Source: Spirometra erinaceieuropaei
Taxonomy: Eukaryota > Platyhelminthes > Cestoda > Diphyllobothriidea > Diphyllobothriidae
Length of the DNA stretch: 64,000 nucleotides
NCBI GenBank assembly: GCA_902702965.1
Contig: CACRXP010000309.1
Coordinates: forward strand, 515,764-579,763
Direction of reading: 5' to 3'
The position numbers and the translations under genes are program-made. Within the stretch, counting starts at the first letter, position 1, and each line of letters starts with the position of its first letter. This document shows positions 34,029 to 42,991 of the stretch, one piece after another. The notes under the pieces are model-generated. The model searched no databases and had not been told where the DNA came from. It saw nothing but the letters and a program-made list of their open reading frames with translations.

Positions 34029-35900
34029 CTAGTCTATTTGTGATGCCTCAGCTCTCATTTGGCGAATGTCCCCTTTCCATATATTTGGCCTCGTATTGTC
34101 TTTTGTACACGGTTCAGAATACAGCAAGTACTCGCATAAAAGCACTGCATGATCACTTCGACCGAGCGGGGGTAGGTAGTACACCTCGTCTATACTGTCA
34201 GGATCTTTTGTAAAAACGAGGTACAGACAACTGGCCTGTTGCCCTCCACGAGCTTTAGTTGGAAACAGGGCATGTTGCGTGAGTAGAGCTTCTAGGGTTG
34301 TCTTTAGTATATGGTAATCGAAGGTATTCATCGAGCATTTCGCATGCATATCACTCCATTGAATGCAGGGTGCATTCAAATCCCCCATGAGAACAACGTC
34401 TGGTCGGCTGGCGATCTCTTTTATGCTTTTCAGTAGACAAGTATCTGGGTCGGGATCCGCCTGCGGGGGCCGGTAGATAGTTAGGACTTCGAGGGACTGA
34501 GATCCCCGCGCCTTTATGGTCAGCCAAATTGCCTCTGTGTCGTTAGAAATCTTGTCGGTCCTCTCACACACTGCTAAGTTGCTCTTGACATACATGGCAA
34601 CTCCTCCAGCCCGGCGGCCTCTCCTGTCTCTCCTAGACAAATGGTATCCTGTTAATGCTACCTCGCAATCGCCAACGTCCTCTGACAGCCACGTTTCTGT
34701 TATTGCTATAACATCAGGAAGAGTATCGGCTACCTGTATTCTCAGTTCGTCAAGCTTGGAAAACAGACTCTGAGCATTGGTGTAAAAGAATTTTAGTTTG
34801 CAACATTCGACAGTGCTTCGTTCGGTTTGTCTCGTGTTTGCCAATATTATGTTGCTGCCGCCATCATGACGACTGGCTGGTTCCAAAACAACATCGCGTT
34901 CCTCTGTATCACTCGTCCCCTGAAAATGGCCAAGTTGCTCTCTCCCGCTGCAAGTCTCCTCTTCAACTCCGTTACCAATTCGCGGCGTTTCAGACGTTCC
35001 GCTGGAGAATAGTCCGGCTGAAAAAAAAACTTCCTTGTGAGAGTTTCGGAGGCTACTTTTCCTGGACAGAAGTAAGCTAGCTTCCTCTTTACTGTTCAAA
35101 ACAATTTTCAGAGGTCGTGGCCGCACAGTTTCTGATTGTTCGCTCACCTTCTTTCCAATCCTGAAGGCTGCGCGAATGGTTATCTTTTCATTCGAAATAA
35201 GCATTTCGTTCAGTAGGTGTTGAAGCATATTAAGGTCAGCGCAGATCCTCTCCTTCGGGGTAGGAGCATCCGACTCCGATAGACCCTGGACGACTGCGCA
35301 ATGCTGACGATCAATGGGTTCACTTTTTCTGTTTCCGGCGGCCTTGTCAGCTGAAAGTCTCAGAAGATCCACCGGAGTCGTCTGGGGTTCCATACTCCCG
35401 TTGTGGCGCTTACCCTTTCCATCTTGCCATGAGCTTGTTTCCTCACTTCCAACTGAGGGTCCTATTGAACACGCGGAATGGCTGAGAGAAGTTGATGGCT
35501 CGCTTGGGTTGTCTTCCATAGAAACAAGAGACTCCGTTGCTATTTTCCCAGCGTCCTGGGTATCGGCGCTCTTGCACAGAGGTTTTCCACATGCTTTGTT
35601 CTTTGGCTGTTTTAGAGTTTTGTTCTTTCTCTTTTTCTTGCTAACTTTAGCGCTATTAACCGCGTTTTGCACACCATCGTTCGCTTGCACGAGTTCCCTT
35701 AAAGCAGTCAACTCTTTTTCGAGTTTTTGGAGTTTCAGCAGAATAAATGAGAATCCAGTGCACGGATCGTCCTCGTAACTAACAGGTTTTGCTGTGATAA
35801 CGCTTTTAGCGCGCTTTGCGGGCCCCTGGTTGCAAATATAAAGAGAGCGAGCGCTAATCCTATGTGGCAAGGCCTTCTCAATAGACTTTCCTTCATACAT
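34029..35900 (-). CDS. CR1-like ORF: ORF1-like domain fused to AP-type endonuclease
   Basis: One uninterrupted frame of about 623 codons starts at the Met at 35900 (MYEGKSIEKALPH). The N-terminal part has a leucine-rich segment LLKLQKLEKELTALRELV, likely a short coiled coil, then Lys-rich and Ser-rich linkers. A middle block (CAVVQGLSESDAPTPKERIC, later RPRPLKIVLNSKEEASLLLS) is shared with copy 2 at 37840-38130 and may be an RNA-binding ORF1-like domain. The C-terminal 230 residues form the endonuclease: ITETWLSEDV, RAGGVAMYVKS, MGDLNAP and LGRSDHAVLL. GDFN is changed to GDLN. The open frame extends 32 codons upstream of 35900 into flanking RTE sequence by chance. Whether ORF1 and endonuclease are normally fused in this family cannot be told from two copies. 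Confidence 0.8.
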   Translation of the reverse strand: MYEGKSIEKALPHRISARSLYICNQGPAKRAKSVITAKPVSYEDDPCTGFSFILLKLQKLEKELTALRELVQANDGVQNAVNSAKVSKKKRKNKTLKQPKNKACGKPLCKSADTQDAGKIATESLVSMEDNPSEPSTSLSHSACSIGPSVGSEETSSWQDGKGKRHNGSMEPQTTPVDLLRLSADKAAGNRKSEPIDRQHCAVVQGLSESDAPTPKERICADLNMLQHLLNEMLISNEKITIRAAFRIGKKVSEQSETVRPRPLKIVLNSKEEASLLLSRKSSLRNSHKEVFFSAGLFSSGTSETPRIGNGVEEETCSGREQLGHFQGTSDTEERDVVLEPASRHDGGSNIILANTRQTERSTVECCKLKFFYTNAQSLFSKLDELRIQVADTLPDVIAITETWLSEDVGDCEVALTGYHLSRRDRRGRRAGGVAMYVKSNLAVCERTDKISNDTEAIWLTIKARGSQSLEVLTIYRPPQADPDPDTCLLKSIKEIASRPDVVLMGDLNAPCIQWSDMHAKCSMNTFDYHILKTTLEALLTQHALFPTKARGGQQASCLYLVFTKDPDSIDEVYYLPPLGRSDHAVLLCEYLLYSEPCTKDNTRPNIWKGDIRQMRAEASQID

Positions 35901-35926
35901 AGTGTCGTTTGTACTACGAATAAGGT

Positions 35927-36492
35927 AATTGACCCCCCAGGTAAGCTGAATATTCCTTTGTTGTCTTTGCCTGCTCATCATCTCCATTTCAACCACGAGT
36001 TATTTCAATGGCTAACCAACCTTCCAGTCGCCGCCGTCGCCGACAAGAAGGCCTCCGTGGAGAACCGATGATACCAACTGCGGGACACTCTCCAGTCGGC
36101 GGCTCAAGCCCTACTCGATCGCGCACGACGCCAACATCAGGACTGGTTCGATGACAACGACGCCACCATCAGCAACCTACTCGCCGAGAAGAATCGCCTG
36201 CACAAATCCTACGTCATCCACCCCACCGTCGACAAATAAACAGCCCTTTGCCATAGTCGCCGCCTTCTGCAACAGCGACTACGCGAGATGCAGGACGCCT
36301 GGACGGCTCACAAGGCCGAGGAGATCCAAGGGTGCGCGGAGCGCTTCGAATGGGAGAATTTCTTCTCCGCGATCAAAGCTGTCTACGGTACGCCAACTGA
36401 GGCAACTGCTTCTCTTCTCAAGGCCGACGGCAGTACCCTACCCACTAAGAAGACAGTGATGAGCCGAGCACTTCAGAAGCGTCCAATCGAGT
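35927..36492 (+). pseudogene. RTE-like LINE, part 2 of 3 (spacer)
   Basis: The frame resumes with PGKLNIPLLSLPAHHLHFN and NLPVAAVADKKASVENR, then after shifts WYQLRDTLQSAAQALLDR, QHQDWFDDNDATISNLLAE and EEIQGCAERFEWENFFSAIK. These are continuous with part 1 in the usual order of RTE-like spacers. The sequence ends at AEHFRSVQS near 36490, where the second CR1-like LINE starts. Confidence 0.85.
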
Positions 36493-37095
36493 CGTCCAAT
36501 CGAGAAAAAGTGAGTCGTCCAATCGAGTTGTACGTGTTTTTTTAAGTCTGCTCCTCCAAAAAAGAGGCTGTTGTTGTTGTTGAGAGAAATTGTATTTCAG
36601 CGCTGTTTTCTTTAGCCTAAATTTTGGATTCATCAAACAAGGACGGAAGTTCTTAAATCGAGTCTCTTCGCTGAAAACGACTGTCCTTCACCAAAACGTG
36701 GATTATAAAACGCCTTTCTGACAACGATCCTCCAGCTATCGCCATCGATACTCCTATCGTTCGATCAGAACAAACTTCAGCAAAAACGGTCTATCTGTCG
36801 GAAATCTCGGCTTGTCTACAGGGCCTACCCATCCAATACACCGTCTCAAATTGATCACCGAAGTTAGGAGCAACATCTACGATAAGGCTGAGTCGATATT
36901 TCTACACTGCTTGCTGTGCTGCTTAAATTCGGACAACTCGAGTTGTCTCACTTTACCATAGATTTACCCGAAAAAAGCGTTCCCTGGAAATTTTCGGCGT
37001 ATCCAGCATAAACATAGGCACTGTCCACAGTTGCGCCTTAAGAAATAGCTTGTTATTCCTGCAGATTTGTCCGTTTTGCATAAGTCCACTACATA

Positions 37096-38142
37096 ATGAC
37101 GATTTGCGCAGCCACACAAAATATTGCGCTGCACGACGGAGTCGAACCACCGACCATCGACATCTCAGTCGCGCAGGCTAACCCCTCGGCCACCGCGGCA
37201 CGACGGCGGGCGATGTCGCAAAGTTTACTTGATAGTAAATGCGTGCCGCATACCGATCGATTTTGCAGTGGATGCGAGATATTGGCCGGCAAAATCAACC
37301 GTCTTGAGGAAGAGATGGAAAAGATGAAAACCCTTCTACAATGTAAACTAGACACACTTGACGATGCGAATGTACGTGTTGGACGAATAACTAGAAGTAG
37401 GGCCAAAGGACGACGCACAAAAAATACGCCATCAACACCTTCTGCAGCTGTCACGGCACACCCAACACAAACACATAAAATACAAGACGACAACAACCAG
37501 CGAAGCAACGATAAAAAACCAGAGGAAAAAAAGAAATAGTGCAGCAAAAAGGTCGAAGGACATGAACAGCAGATTCCGAGGAATGCCTCCGAAGAACCGG
37601 AACCAGGGACGTCGGCGTCCGTGTCGCCCATCACGGGAAATGACATGGGTCCTAAGACCCTCAACCTATCGCAAAAAACTTCCGACTTTGATGAAAATGC
37701 CAACAAAACAGAGACGAATGAGGATATTAATCGACTGCAGCTTATATCCTCGTCAGATCATGGCAACCACATATTGCCTATGTCGGAGCACGAAACCACT
37801 GTGTTCTCGAGAGTGTCGCCGGTCAGAGGACAATGTCTGATTATTCAGGGACTTCCCGAATCCACAGCTGGTGCTTCCAAAGAGCGGGTCTCGGCAGACC
37901 TGAAACTCTTCCAATGCCTACTCAACGAACTTCTGCGCCCCAATGAGGAAGTTTCGGTTCTCAAGGCCTTTAGGCTTGGAAAGCGCTCAATCGATATATC
38001 AGAGCACTCACGTCCCCGACCACTCAAGGTTGTGTTAGCCAACCAAGAACAAGTAGGACTTATTCTCTCACGACGTTTCCGAATCAAAGACACCAACCGC
38101 GGCGTTTTTTTCTGCCGGACTACACACCGGCAGAGAGAATAA
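37096..38142 (+). pseudogene. CR1-like ORF1-like region, one frameshift
   Basis: The first frame (37096-37539) encodes a 147-residue basic protein with CVPHTDRFCSGCEILAGKIN, a short coiled coil (INRLEEEMEKMKTLLQ) and a Lys/Arg-rich tail. An A-rich tract just before 37539 shifts the frame. The second frame (37621-38142) contains CLIIQGLPESTAGASKERVS, FQCLLNELLRPNEEVSVLKA and RPRPLKVVLANQEQVGLILS, matching the middle block of the fused ORF in copy 1. The first ~35 codons run antisense through a tRNA-like sequence (37122-37201), so the true start may be the internal Met at 37212. Confidence 0.7.
37122..37201 (-). repeat. tRNA-like sequence in the 5' region of a CR1-like LINE
   Basis: On the minus strand TGGCCGAGGGGTTAGCC (A-box-like) and GGTGGTTCGACTCCGTC (B-box-like, with a five-pair T stem) are spaced as in a tRNA. 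The acceptor stem pairs in only about five of seven positions. It is most likely a tRNA pseudogene or the head of a SINE. If it belongs to the LINE, it might act as an internal Pol III-type promoter in antisense. Confidence 0.5.
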
Positions 38143-38348
38143 AACGTCGACAATTAGTTCTGGAACTGAGAACAAGGTTGCAGAATGGCGAGACGGATCT
38201 TGTGATCTACAACAACCAGATAGTGCAGCGCCCTCCCCTAATCCGTTGGACCGAACCGATCCGGATGAGGGCACAGTAGCTTCCTTAAATGGGATCACAA
38301 GCGGCACCATAATCAAACGCCCCAAAACTCTGAAACTAACATTTTTTT

Positions 38349-39104
38349 TACACCAACGTGCAGAGTATCTTGCCCAAGTTAGACGAACTGAAGATCCACA
38401 TCTGTGACCTTTCCCCTGACATTGTCTCTTTGACAGAAACCTGGCTGTCTGAAAACGTGGATGACCGCGAATTAATGCTACCAGGATTTCAGCTGTTTCG
38501 AAGAGACAGGAGAGAGCGTCAGGGAGGAGGAGTCGTCACGTACGTAAAACACGGCCTGCTTGTGTCAGAAAAAACAGAACAGTTTGCCTGCAGCGCCGAG
38601 ACTATCTGGCTCAATATAAGGGTACCAGGATCACATAGCCTTGAAGTTCTGACCGTCTATCGACCACCGAGGAGTGACCCCGAGGCTGACGCTCGTCTGT
38701 TAGAGGAGCTAGGACGATTTGCTCTCCGGCCTGACGTCCTAATCATGGGCGACTTCAATGCACCGCTCATTGATTGGAGTTCACTATACGCGCGCGGCCC
38801 AGAACTAGCTTTCGACCGACGCTTCTTGGACATGGCACTCAGGTCATTTCTCACACAGCACGTCCTATTTCCCACGAGGGTCCGTGAGGGGCAGCAGTCA
38901 AACTGCTTGGACCTGGTGCTCGCGAAATCGATGGACAGCATAGATGAGGTACAATGTCTGCCTCCCTTAGGTCGAAGCGATCACGTTGTACTTCAATGGG
39001 ACTATTCAATCTTTTCCGTGCCTGAACAGCCCACCAAAATTAGAAGAAATATTTGGCGTGGGGACTTCGATCAAATGAAGGCCGAAATCAACAATACGGA
39101 CTGA
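38349..39104 (+). pseudogene. CR1-like AP-type endonuclease
   Basis: The frame from 38358 contains LTETWLSENVDDRELMLPGF, RQGGGVVTYVKHG, VLTVYRPPRSDPEAD, IMGDFNAPLIDWS (catalytic GDFN), NCLDLVLAKS and LGRSDHVVLQWD. All main endonuclease motifs are present. The preceding frame breaks between 38142 and 38349, and a stop follows at 39104. Confidence 0.9.
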
Positions 39105-39158
39105 GAATCAGCGTTTTCCGGAAATATAGAGGAGGATTGGAAATGGTTCAGTGAATTA

Positions 39159-39875
39159 TTGCATGCTCTCCTGACAAACCACTGCCCGCTTTCACGGAAG
39201 GGGCTAAACAAACGACCCCGGTGGCTGACCCAGGCGTTAAAAAAGGAAATAAATAAAAAACGGAGATTGTGGCAGAAATCTCTTACTGATGGGACTCCTG
39301 TATCCATAAACGCATACAAAATACAGAGGAACTTAGTCAAGCGGCTGACCCTCAGGACACGGCAAAATTTTGAAAAAGACCTATTGAATCGTGCTATGGA
39401 AAATCCAAAATTATTCTACAGCTACATAAGAAGCAGCACACGAAAAAGAGATCCAATCCCCCTCCTGAAGACTAGCGGAGACGTAGAGATTAGTGAGGAT
39501 TGAGAAAAAGCTGAGCACTTTTCACAATTTTTCAAATCCATCTTTACTAGTGAAAGTCCATTTACTCCCCCCGACTACGACTTCGATGAGGGTCCAAAAA
39601 TCGAGTCTGTGTCTTTTGATGAAGCGACGGTTCGCAAAGAGCTAATGACGCTAAATGAGTCGAAATCATCAGGTCCAGACGACATACCGCCTAAGTTACC
39701 GAAGGAACTCGCTGCCGAACTAACCAAACCATTGTCCATGCTTTTCCAAGCCTCGTTCGAAGCCGGCGGCTTGCCCGCCGACTGGAAATCTGCGCGGATC
39801 ACACCACTGCATAAAGGAGGCAGCAAGGCCTCTGCAAACAATTACAGGCCAATTAGCCTCACTTCCATCTGCTGA
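39159..39875 (+). pseudogene. CR1-like spacer between endonuclease and RT
   Basis: Frames 39159-39503 (RPRWLTQALKKEINKKRRLW; LFYSYIRSSTRKRDPIPLL) and 39609-39875 (SSGPDDIPPKLPKELAAEL; LPADWKSARITPLHKGGSKA; NNYRPISLTSIC) are separated by one stop at 39503 and followed by a stop at 39873. Apart from these stops the frame is conserved. Confidence 0.85.
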
Positions 39876-39881
39876 AAACTC

Positions 39882-41123
39882 ATGGAGAAAATAATCAAGC
39901 GAGAGCTGATGCGCTTCCTAGAGCAGCATAATTTATTATCTGATGCGCAGCATGGGTTTCGTAGTGGCAGGTCTTGCGTGACTAACCTGCTTAACTGTTT
40001 GGAACGTTGGACTCGGTCAGTTGATGAAGGCAGTGCGCTGCATGTAGTCTATATCGACTTTAAAAAGGCATTTGATAGTGTCCCACATCAGCGACTCCTG
40101 CACAAACTGAGCCGAACAGGCGTTAGGGGTAACCTCTTAAAATGGATTCAAAGCTTCCTGTTAGACCGTTGTCAAACTGTCCATGTCGGTGGCCAGAAGT
40201 CGACGGAGGTTGCCGTTGAAAGCGGTGTTCCCCAAGGCTCAGTTCTTGGCTCTACTTTGTTCATCATTTACGTCAACGATTGCGTGAGTGAACTGGATTG
40301 TGGTGTCGCCATGTTTGCGGATGACATTAAGCTCTGGAGCGTCGTTCGAACTGCAGATGACGAAGAGCATCTGCAGGCGAACCTAAATCGACTCCAACAG
40401 TGGTCAAAGGCCTGGCTTCTGCCGTTCAACGAGAAAAAGTGTAATATTCTACGAGTCGGCAGAGCTCGCTCTCTGAACCATATGGCCTACTGCCTAAATG
40501 GTATACCACTGCAAGAAGTGGACTCGCAGAAGGACTTGGGAGTATGGATTACGACCTCGCTCAAATCCTCGCTGCACTGCACGAAGATAGCCAAGTCTGC
40601 AATGTCAGTCCTCTACCTTGTCAAGCGGGCTTTCTCTGCCTTTGACGAAGACTGCTTCGCTAAAGTCTTTCGAACTTTTGTGCGTCCGCAACTAGAATTT
40701 GCTATCCAAGCTTGGAGACCCTGGACAGCGAAGGACTTCAGCATCCTTGAAAGGGTTCAAAGGCGTGCAACGAAACTTGTGGCAGGACAGGGTTCACTAC
40801 CATATGAAACGCGGTTAGCTAACCTTCATCTCTTTCCCTTGAGTTACAGGCAGTTACGGGGTGACCTGATACAAGTCTTCCGTATCATACGCGGTCAGGA
40901 CTGCAGCCTCGTACCGGGTGACTTCTTCGAGTTAGCCACCACCACAAATCTACGAGGCCATCCATTCAAACTACGTGTGACAGGGGCCAGACTGGACACA
41001 CGAAAGTTCTTCTTCTCCAACAGAGTGATAGAAGCCTGGAATGCCCTGCCTGTGGATGTCGTTATGTCTGCTTCCGTCGAGGTTTTTAAGAGGAAGCTGG
41101 ATTTGTGTAGCAGTGTGCACTAA
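39882..41123 (+). CDS. CR1-like reverse transcriptase, 413 codons open
   Basis: This is the best preserved RT in the window. It contains GFRSGRSCVTNLLNCLERW, motif A YIDFKKAFDSVPHQRLLHKL, ESGVPQGSVLGSTLFIIYVN, the catalytic box MFADDIKLW, then the C-terminal thumb region with KDLGVWITTSLKSS, FAIQAWRPWTAKDFSILERV, FPLSYRQLRGDLIQVFRI and VIEAWNALPVDVV. It copies element RNA at the target site in known LINEs. The upstream stop at 39873 removes it from the rest of the polyprotein, so this copy is not expected to be autonomous. Confidence 0.9.
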   Translation: MEKIIKRELMRFLEQHNLLSDAQHGFRSGRSCVTNLLNCLERWTRSVDEGSALHVVYIDFKKAFDSVPHQRLLHKLSRTGVRGNLLKWIQSFLLDRCQTVHVGGQKSTEVAVESGVPQGSVLGSTLFIIYVNDCVSELDCGVAMFADDIKLWSVVRTADDEEHLQANLNRLQQWSKAWLLPFNEKKCNILRVGRARSLNHMAYCLNGIPLQEVDSQKDLGVWITTSLKSSLHCTKIAKSAMSVLYLVKRAFSAFDEDCFAKVFRTFVRPQLEFAIQAWRPWTAKDFSILERVQRRATKLVAGQGSLPYETRLANLHLFPLSYRQLRGDLIQVFRIIRGQDCSLVPGDFFELATTTNLRGHPFKLRVTGARLDTRKFFFSNRVIEAWNALPVDVVMSASVEVFKRKLDLCSSVH

Positions 41124-41499
41124 ATTACCACCCCGATCTCTGTAACCTCGACAAATTCCGCTATTATGATACTACTTGCTATATTTCAGTAACATTTTAA
41201 ATTGAACTTATTATTGTACCAACCCATCGCCTACGCTTACTGACATGCACATATGCACATTTTGTCCCCGGACATATTATTTATTTCGCTGCACTCGAAA
41301 CGACAGCTCTACAACTGCTCGTACCACTAAAATTCGAGACAGTTTGTTTGTCTGTACAGACCTGACGCTTTTCCGATTATTTGTTACTTTATGATACCTT
41401 TTCGAGTTTTTGAGATTTTGCAGTTGCTTGTAAACAAATAGGGAGTTCAAAGGTGAAGACCTACATTTCCCTCAATAAACTGAACTGAACTGAACTGAA

Positions 41500-41835
41500 C
41501 CGTCCCCCATCATCTCCGATGCCGCCATCGTTTGTCTGCCTCAAGTGGGGACCAACGCCGACATCGACCTCCCGCCTTCTCTCTACGAAACCATCAGGGT
41601 CATGCCTCAGCTCTCCTTCGGGAAAGCACCCGAACCGGACGCGATCCCTATTGGGATCTACAAACACGGTGGCCCCCTACTTATGGATCATCTGAAGGCG
41701 CTCTTCCATGAAATGTGGACGTCTACCGTGACGAACGTCTTTGAAGCCACATCGCCTACAGGACGGACGATCACACCTCAGCCACCGGTAAATGCCCTTC
41801 CAGTCACGTGTATTCACAACTTCCCTCCATAAACT
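41500..41835 (+). pseudogene. RTE-like LINE, part 3 of 3 (start of RT)
   Basis: Immediately after the CR1 tail the frame reads IISDAAIVCLPQVGTNADID, LPPSLYETIRVMPQLSFGKA and IGIYKHGGPLLMDHLKALFH, the spacer-to-RT transition of RTE-like LINEs. It joins part 2 (AEHFRSVQS) with no apparent loss. The match fades near 41760 and the RT core is absent. Confidence 0.85.
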
Positions 41836-42074
41836 TCTGTTCGTCGCCGAATGCGGCAACTTATGTCTGGTCAAAAGGTTTGAAAGCGTATGCCATGCCA
41901 GAATCAACAAACCATGACCCTCGAAGCCTGGTATGCGCTGGCAGTTCCCTGACATCTGCTTCCCTGCCGGTAGATGCGATGGCGCGCCCGCTGGGTATAC
42001 AGGTGGCCGGCATGGCTGCTTAGTCATCCCCGTCGCTCTGGCCCCTGTTGGGGTGTTGTTGTTTTATTGGTCTA

Positions 42075-42185
42075 AAACCTGGTCATTTGCTGTGTGGACG
42101 AGGGGATGTGGTGTGGAACGCCAAGGTGCAGGACAGATCGTGCTATCCACCTGCGTCCTCCCCTGCCTTTGTTCTTCTTGACTAT
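42075..42185 (-). repeat. Dispersed repeat (inverse copy at 20514-20615)
   Basis: The reverse complement matches 20514-20615, with 'caccttggcgttcca' and 'gacgcaggtgga' conserved. It ends just outside the LTR element that begins at 42188. The stretch between 41835 and 42075 has no recognisable domain. Confidence 0.6.
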
Positions 42186-42187
42186 GT

Positions 42188-42927
42188 TGTAAGAGACAAA
42201 CCCACTAGTTGGGCACAGCGAGTAGGCTATCCAGGAAAGGAAAATAGCAGTATCCCAACAGTTACAAACTAGTATATTGTATATGTATATTGAAGGGTTA
42301 CAGGCAGAGCCCTTGATGACCCTATTTATGTACAGTGCTTTCGCAGATTCATACTCAAAAATAAAATAAAATTGCAGGCATTTAAAATGTGATTGGGTCA
42401 CAGTTCAATCGCAATTATAAGGTAGTGCATGGGGTCACTGTAAATTAGTGCGGAAGATTGTATATGATAGATCTTACAAAACTGGCTGTGCATAGTCATG
42501 CTGTACAAGCCGATTTCTGTCGAAAACTAGACGAGCAAGTTTTCTTTTAAACACACAAACTGTGTCAGCCGTCACCATCTCGCTTGCAAGCGAGTTCCAC
42601 GGCCTGACAACCCGCTGGCTGAATGAAAATTTTCGTCGGTCAAAACGCGTGCGCTCATTCCCGACTTTGTATGCATGACCGCGTAGTTGGTTTGTACTGG
42701 CGAACTCAAAGAAGTCCTCTGCCCTTAATGAGCAACCCTGGCCGCGAACAATCCGGAACGTCCAGAGTAGACTGCAGTTTATTTGTCTATAAGTGAGAGG
42801 GAATAGGCCAAGAAAGAATAAAGTCGTCAGCAGGTAAAAGTGCACGTGCGTGTTCTTTGTCTTATTCAAAGTTGTGTCAAAGCGTATTGTAACTGATTAA
42901 AACAAAACGGACTTAAATGTCATCACA
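42188..42927 (-). repeat. 3' LTR, interrupted by a CR1-like fragment
   Basis: LTR segments 42188-42274 and 42814-42927 together correspond to the 205-bp 5' LTR at 47165-47369. The intervening 42275-42813 is LINE sequence on the minus strand. Few LTR bases ('aat', near 47252) are missing at the junction. Confidence 0.9.
42275..42813 (-). mobile_element. CR1-like LINE 3' fragment inside the LTR
   Basis: The minus frame 42474-42869 begins within the LTR by chance, but from 42812 reads LGLFPLTYRQINCSLLWTF, then DFFEFASTNQLRGHAYKV and RWVVRPWNSLA-type sequence (RVVRPWNSLASEMV). This is the last third of the CR1-like RT. The 3' end resembles the family consensus (ggtcatcaagggctctgcct on the minus strand) with a tail of ATATAC-type units at 42275-42290. 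Confidence 0.88.
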
Positions 42928-42991
42928 ATACTCCCCCTAGGAGAACGGAGTTCAAAAAAATTATTGTTAATAGAAAGAAAATGTGGGAGTG

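Larger units (their letters stand above)
31842..35920 (-). mobile_element. CR1-like LINE, long copy 1 (inside the RTE-like LINE)
   Basis: Read on the minus strand, this 4.1-kb element has an ORF1-like domain, endonuclease, spacer and RT in order, then a 3' UTR with the family end 'caaaggcgtaagcctatttc' and a (CAGT)n tail at 31841-31858. The hexamer 'taaggt' flanks it (31836-31841 and 35921-35926) and may be a target duplication. The RTE-like frame resumes exactly at the right edge. The coding region is broken by a stop after the endonuclease (near 34029) and by frameshifts in the spacer and RT. Confidence 0.9.
36493..41500 (+). mobile_element. CR1-like LINE, long copy 2 (inside the same RTE-like LINE)
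   Basis: This 5.0-kb element has a long 5' region, an ORF1-like region (37096-38142), endonuclease (38349-39104), spacer (39159-39875), RT (39882-41123) and a 3' UTR ending 'gagttcaaaggtgaagacc', AATAAACTGAAC and four TGAAC units at about 41481-41500. It is oriented opposite to copy 1. The RTE-like sequence breaks at about 36492 and resumes at about 41500. The 5' junction carries three 'gtccaatcgag' strings (36481-36520). Confidence 0.9.

Noticed and set aside
35901..35996. First 32 codons of the long minus-strand frame ending at 34029
   Set aside because: They cross the LINE insertion edge into RTE-like sequence, so the Met at 35900 is the first that belongs to the element.
42814..42869. 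Start of the minus-strand frame 42474-42869
   Set aside because: These codons lie in LTR sequence and are read through by chance; LINE homology begins at about 42812.
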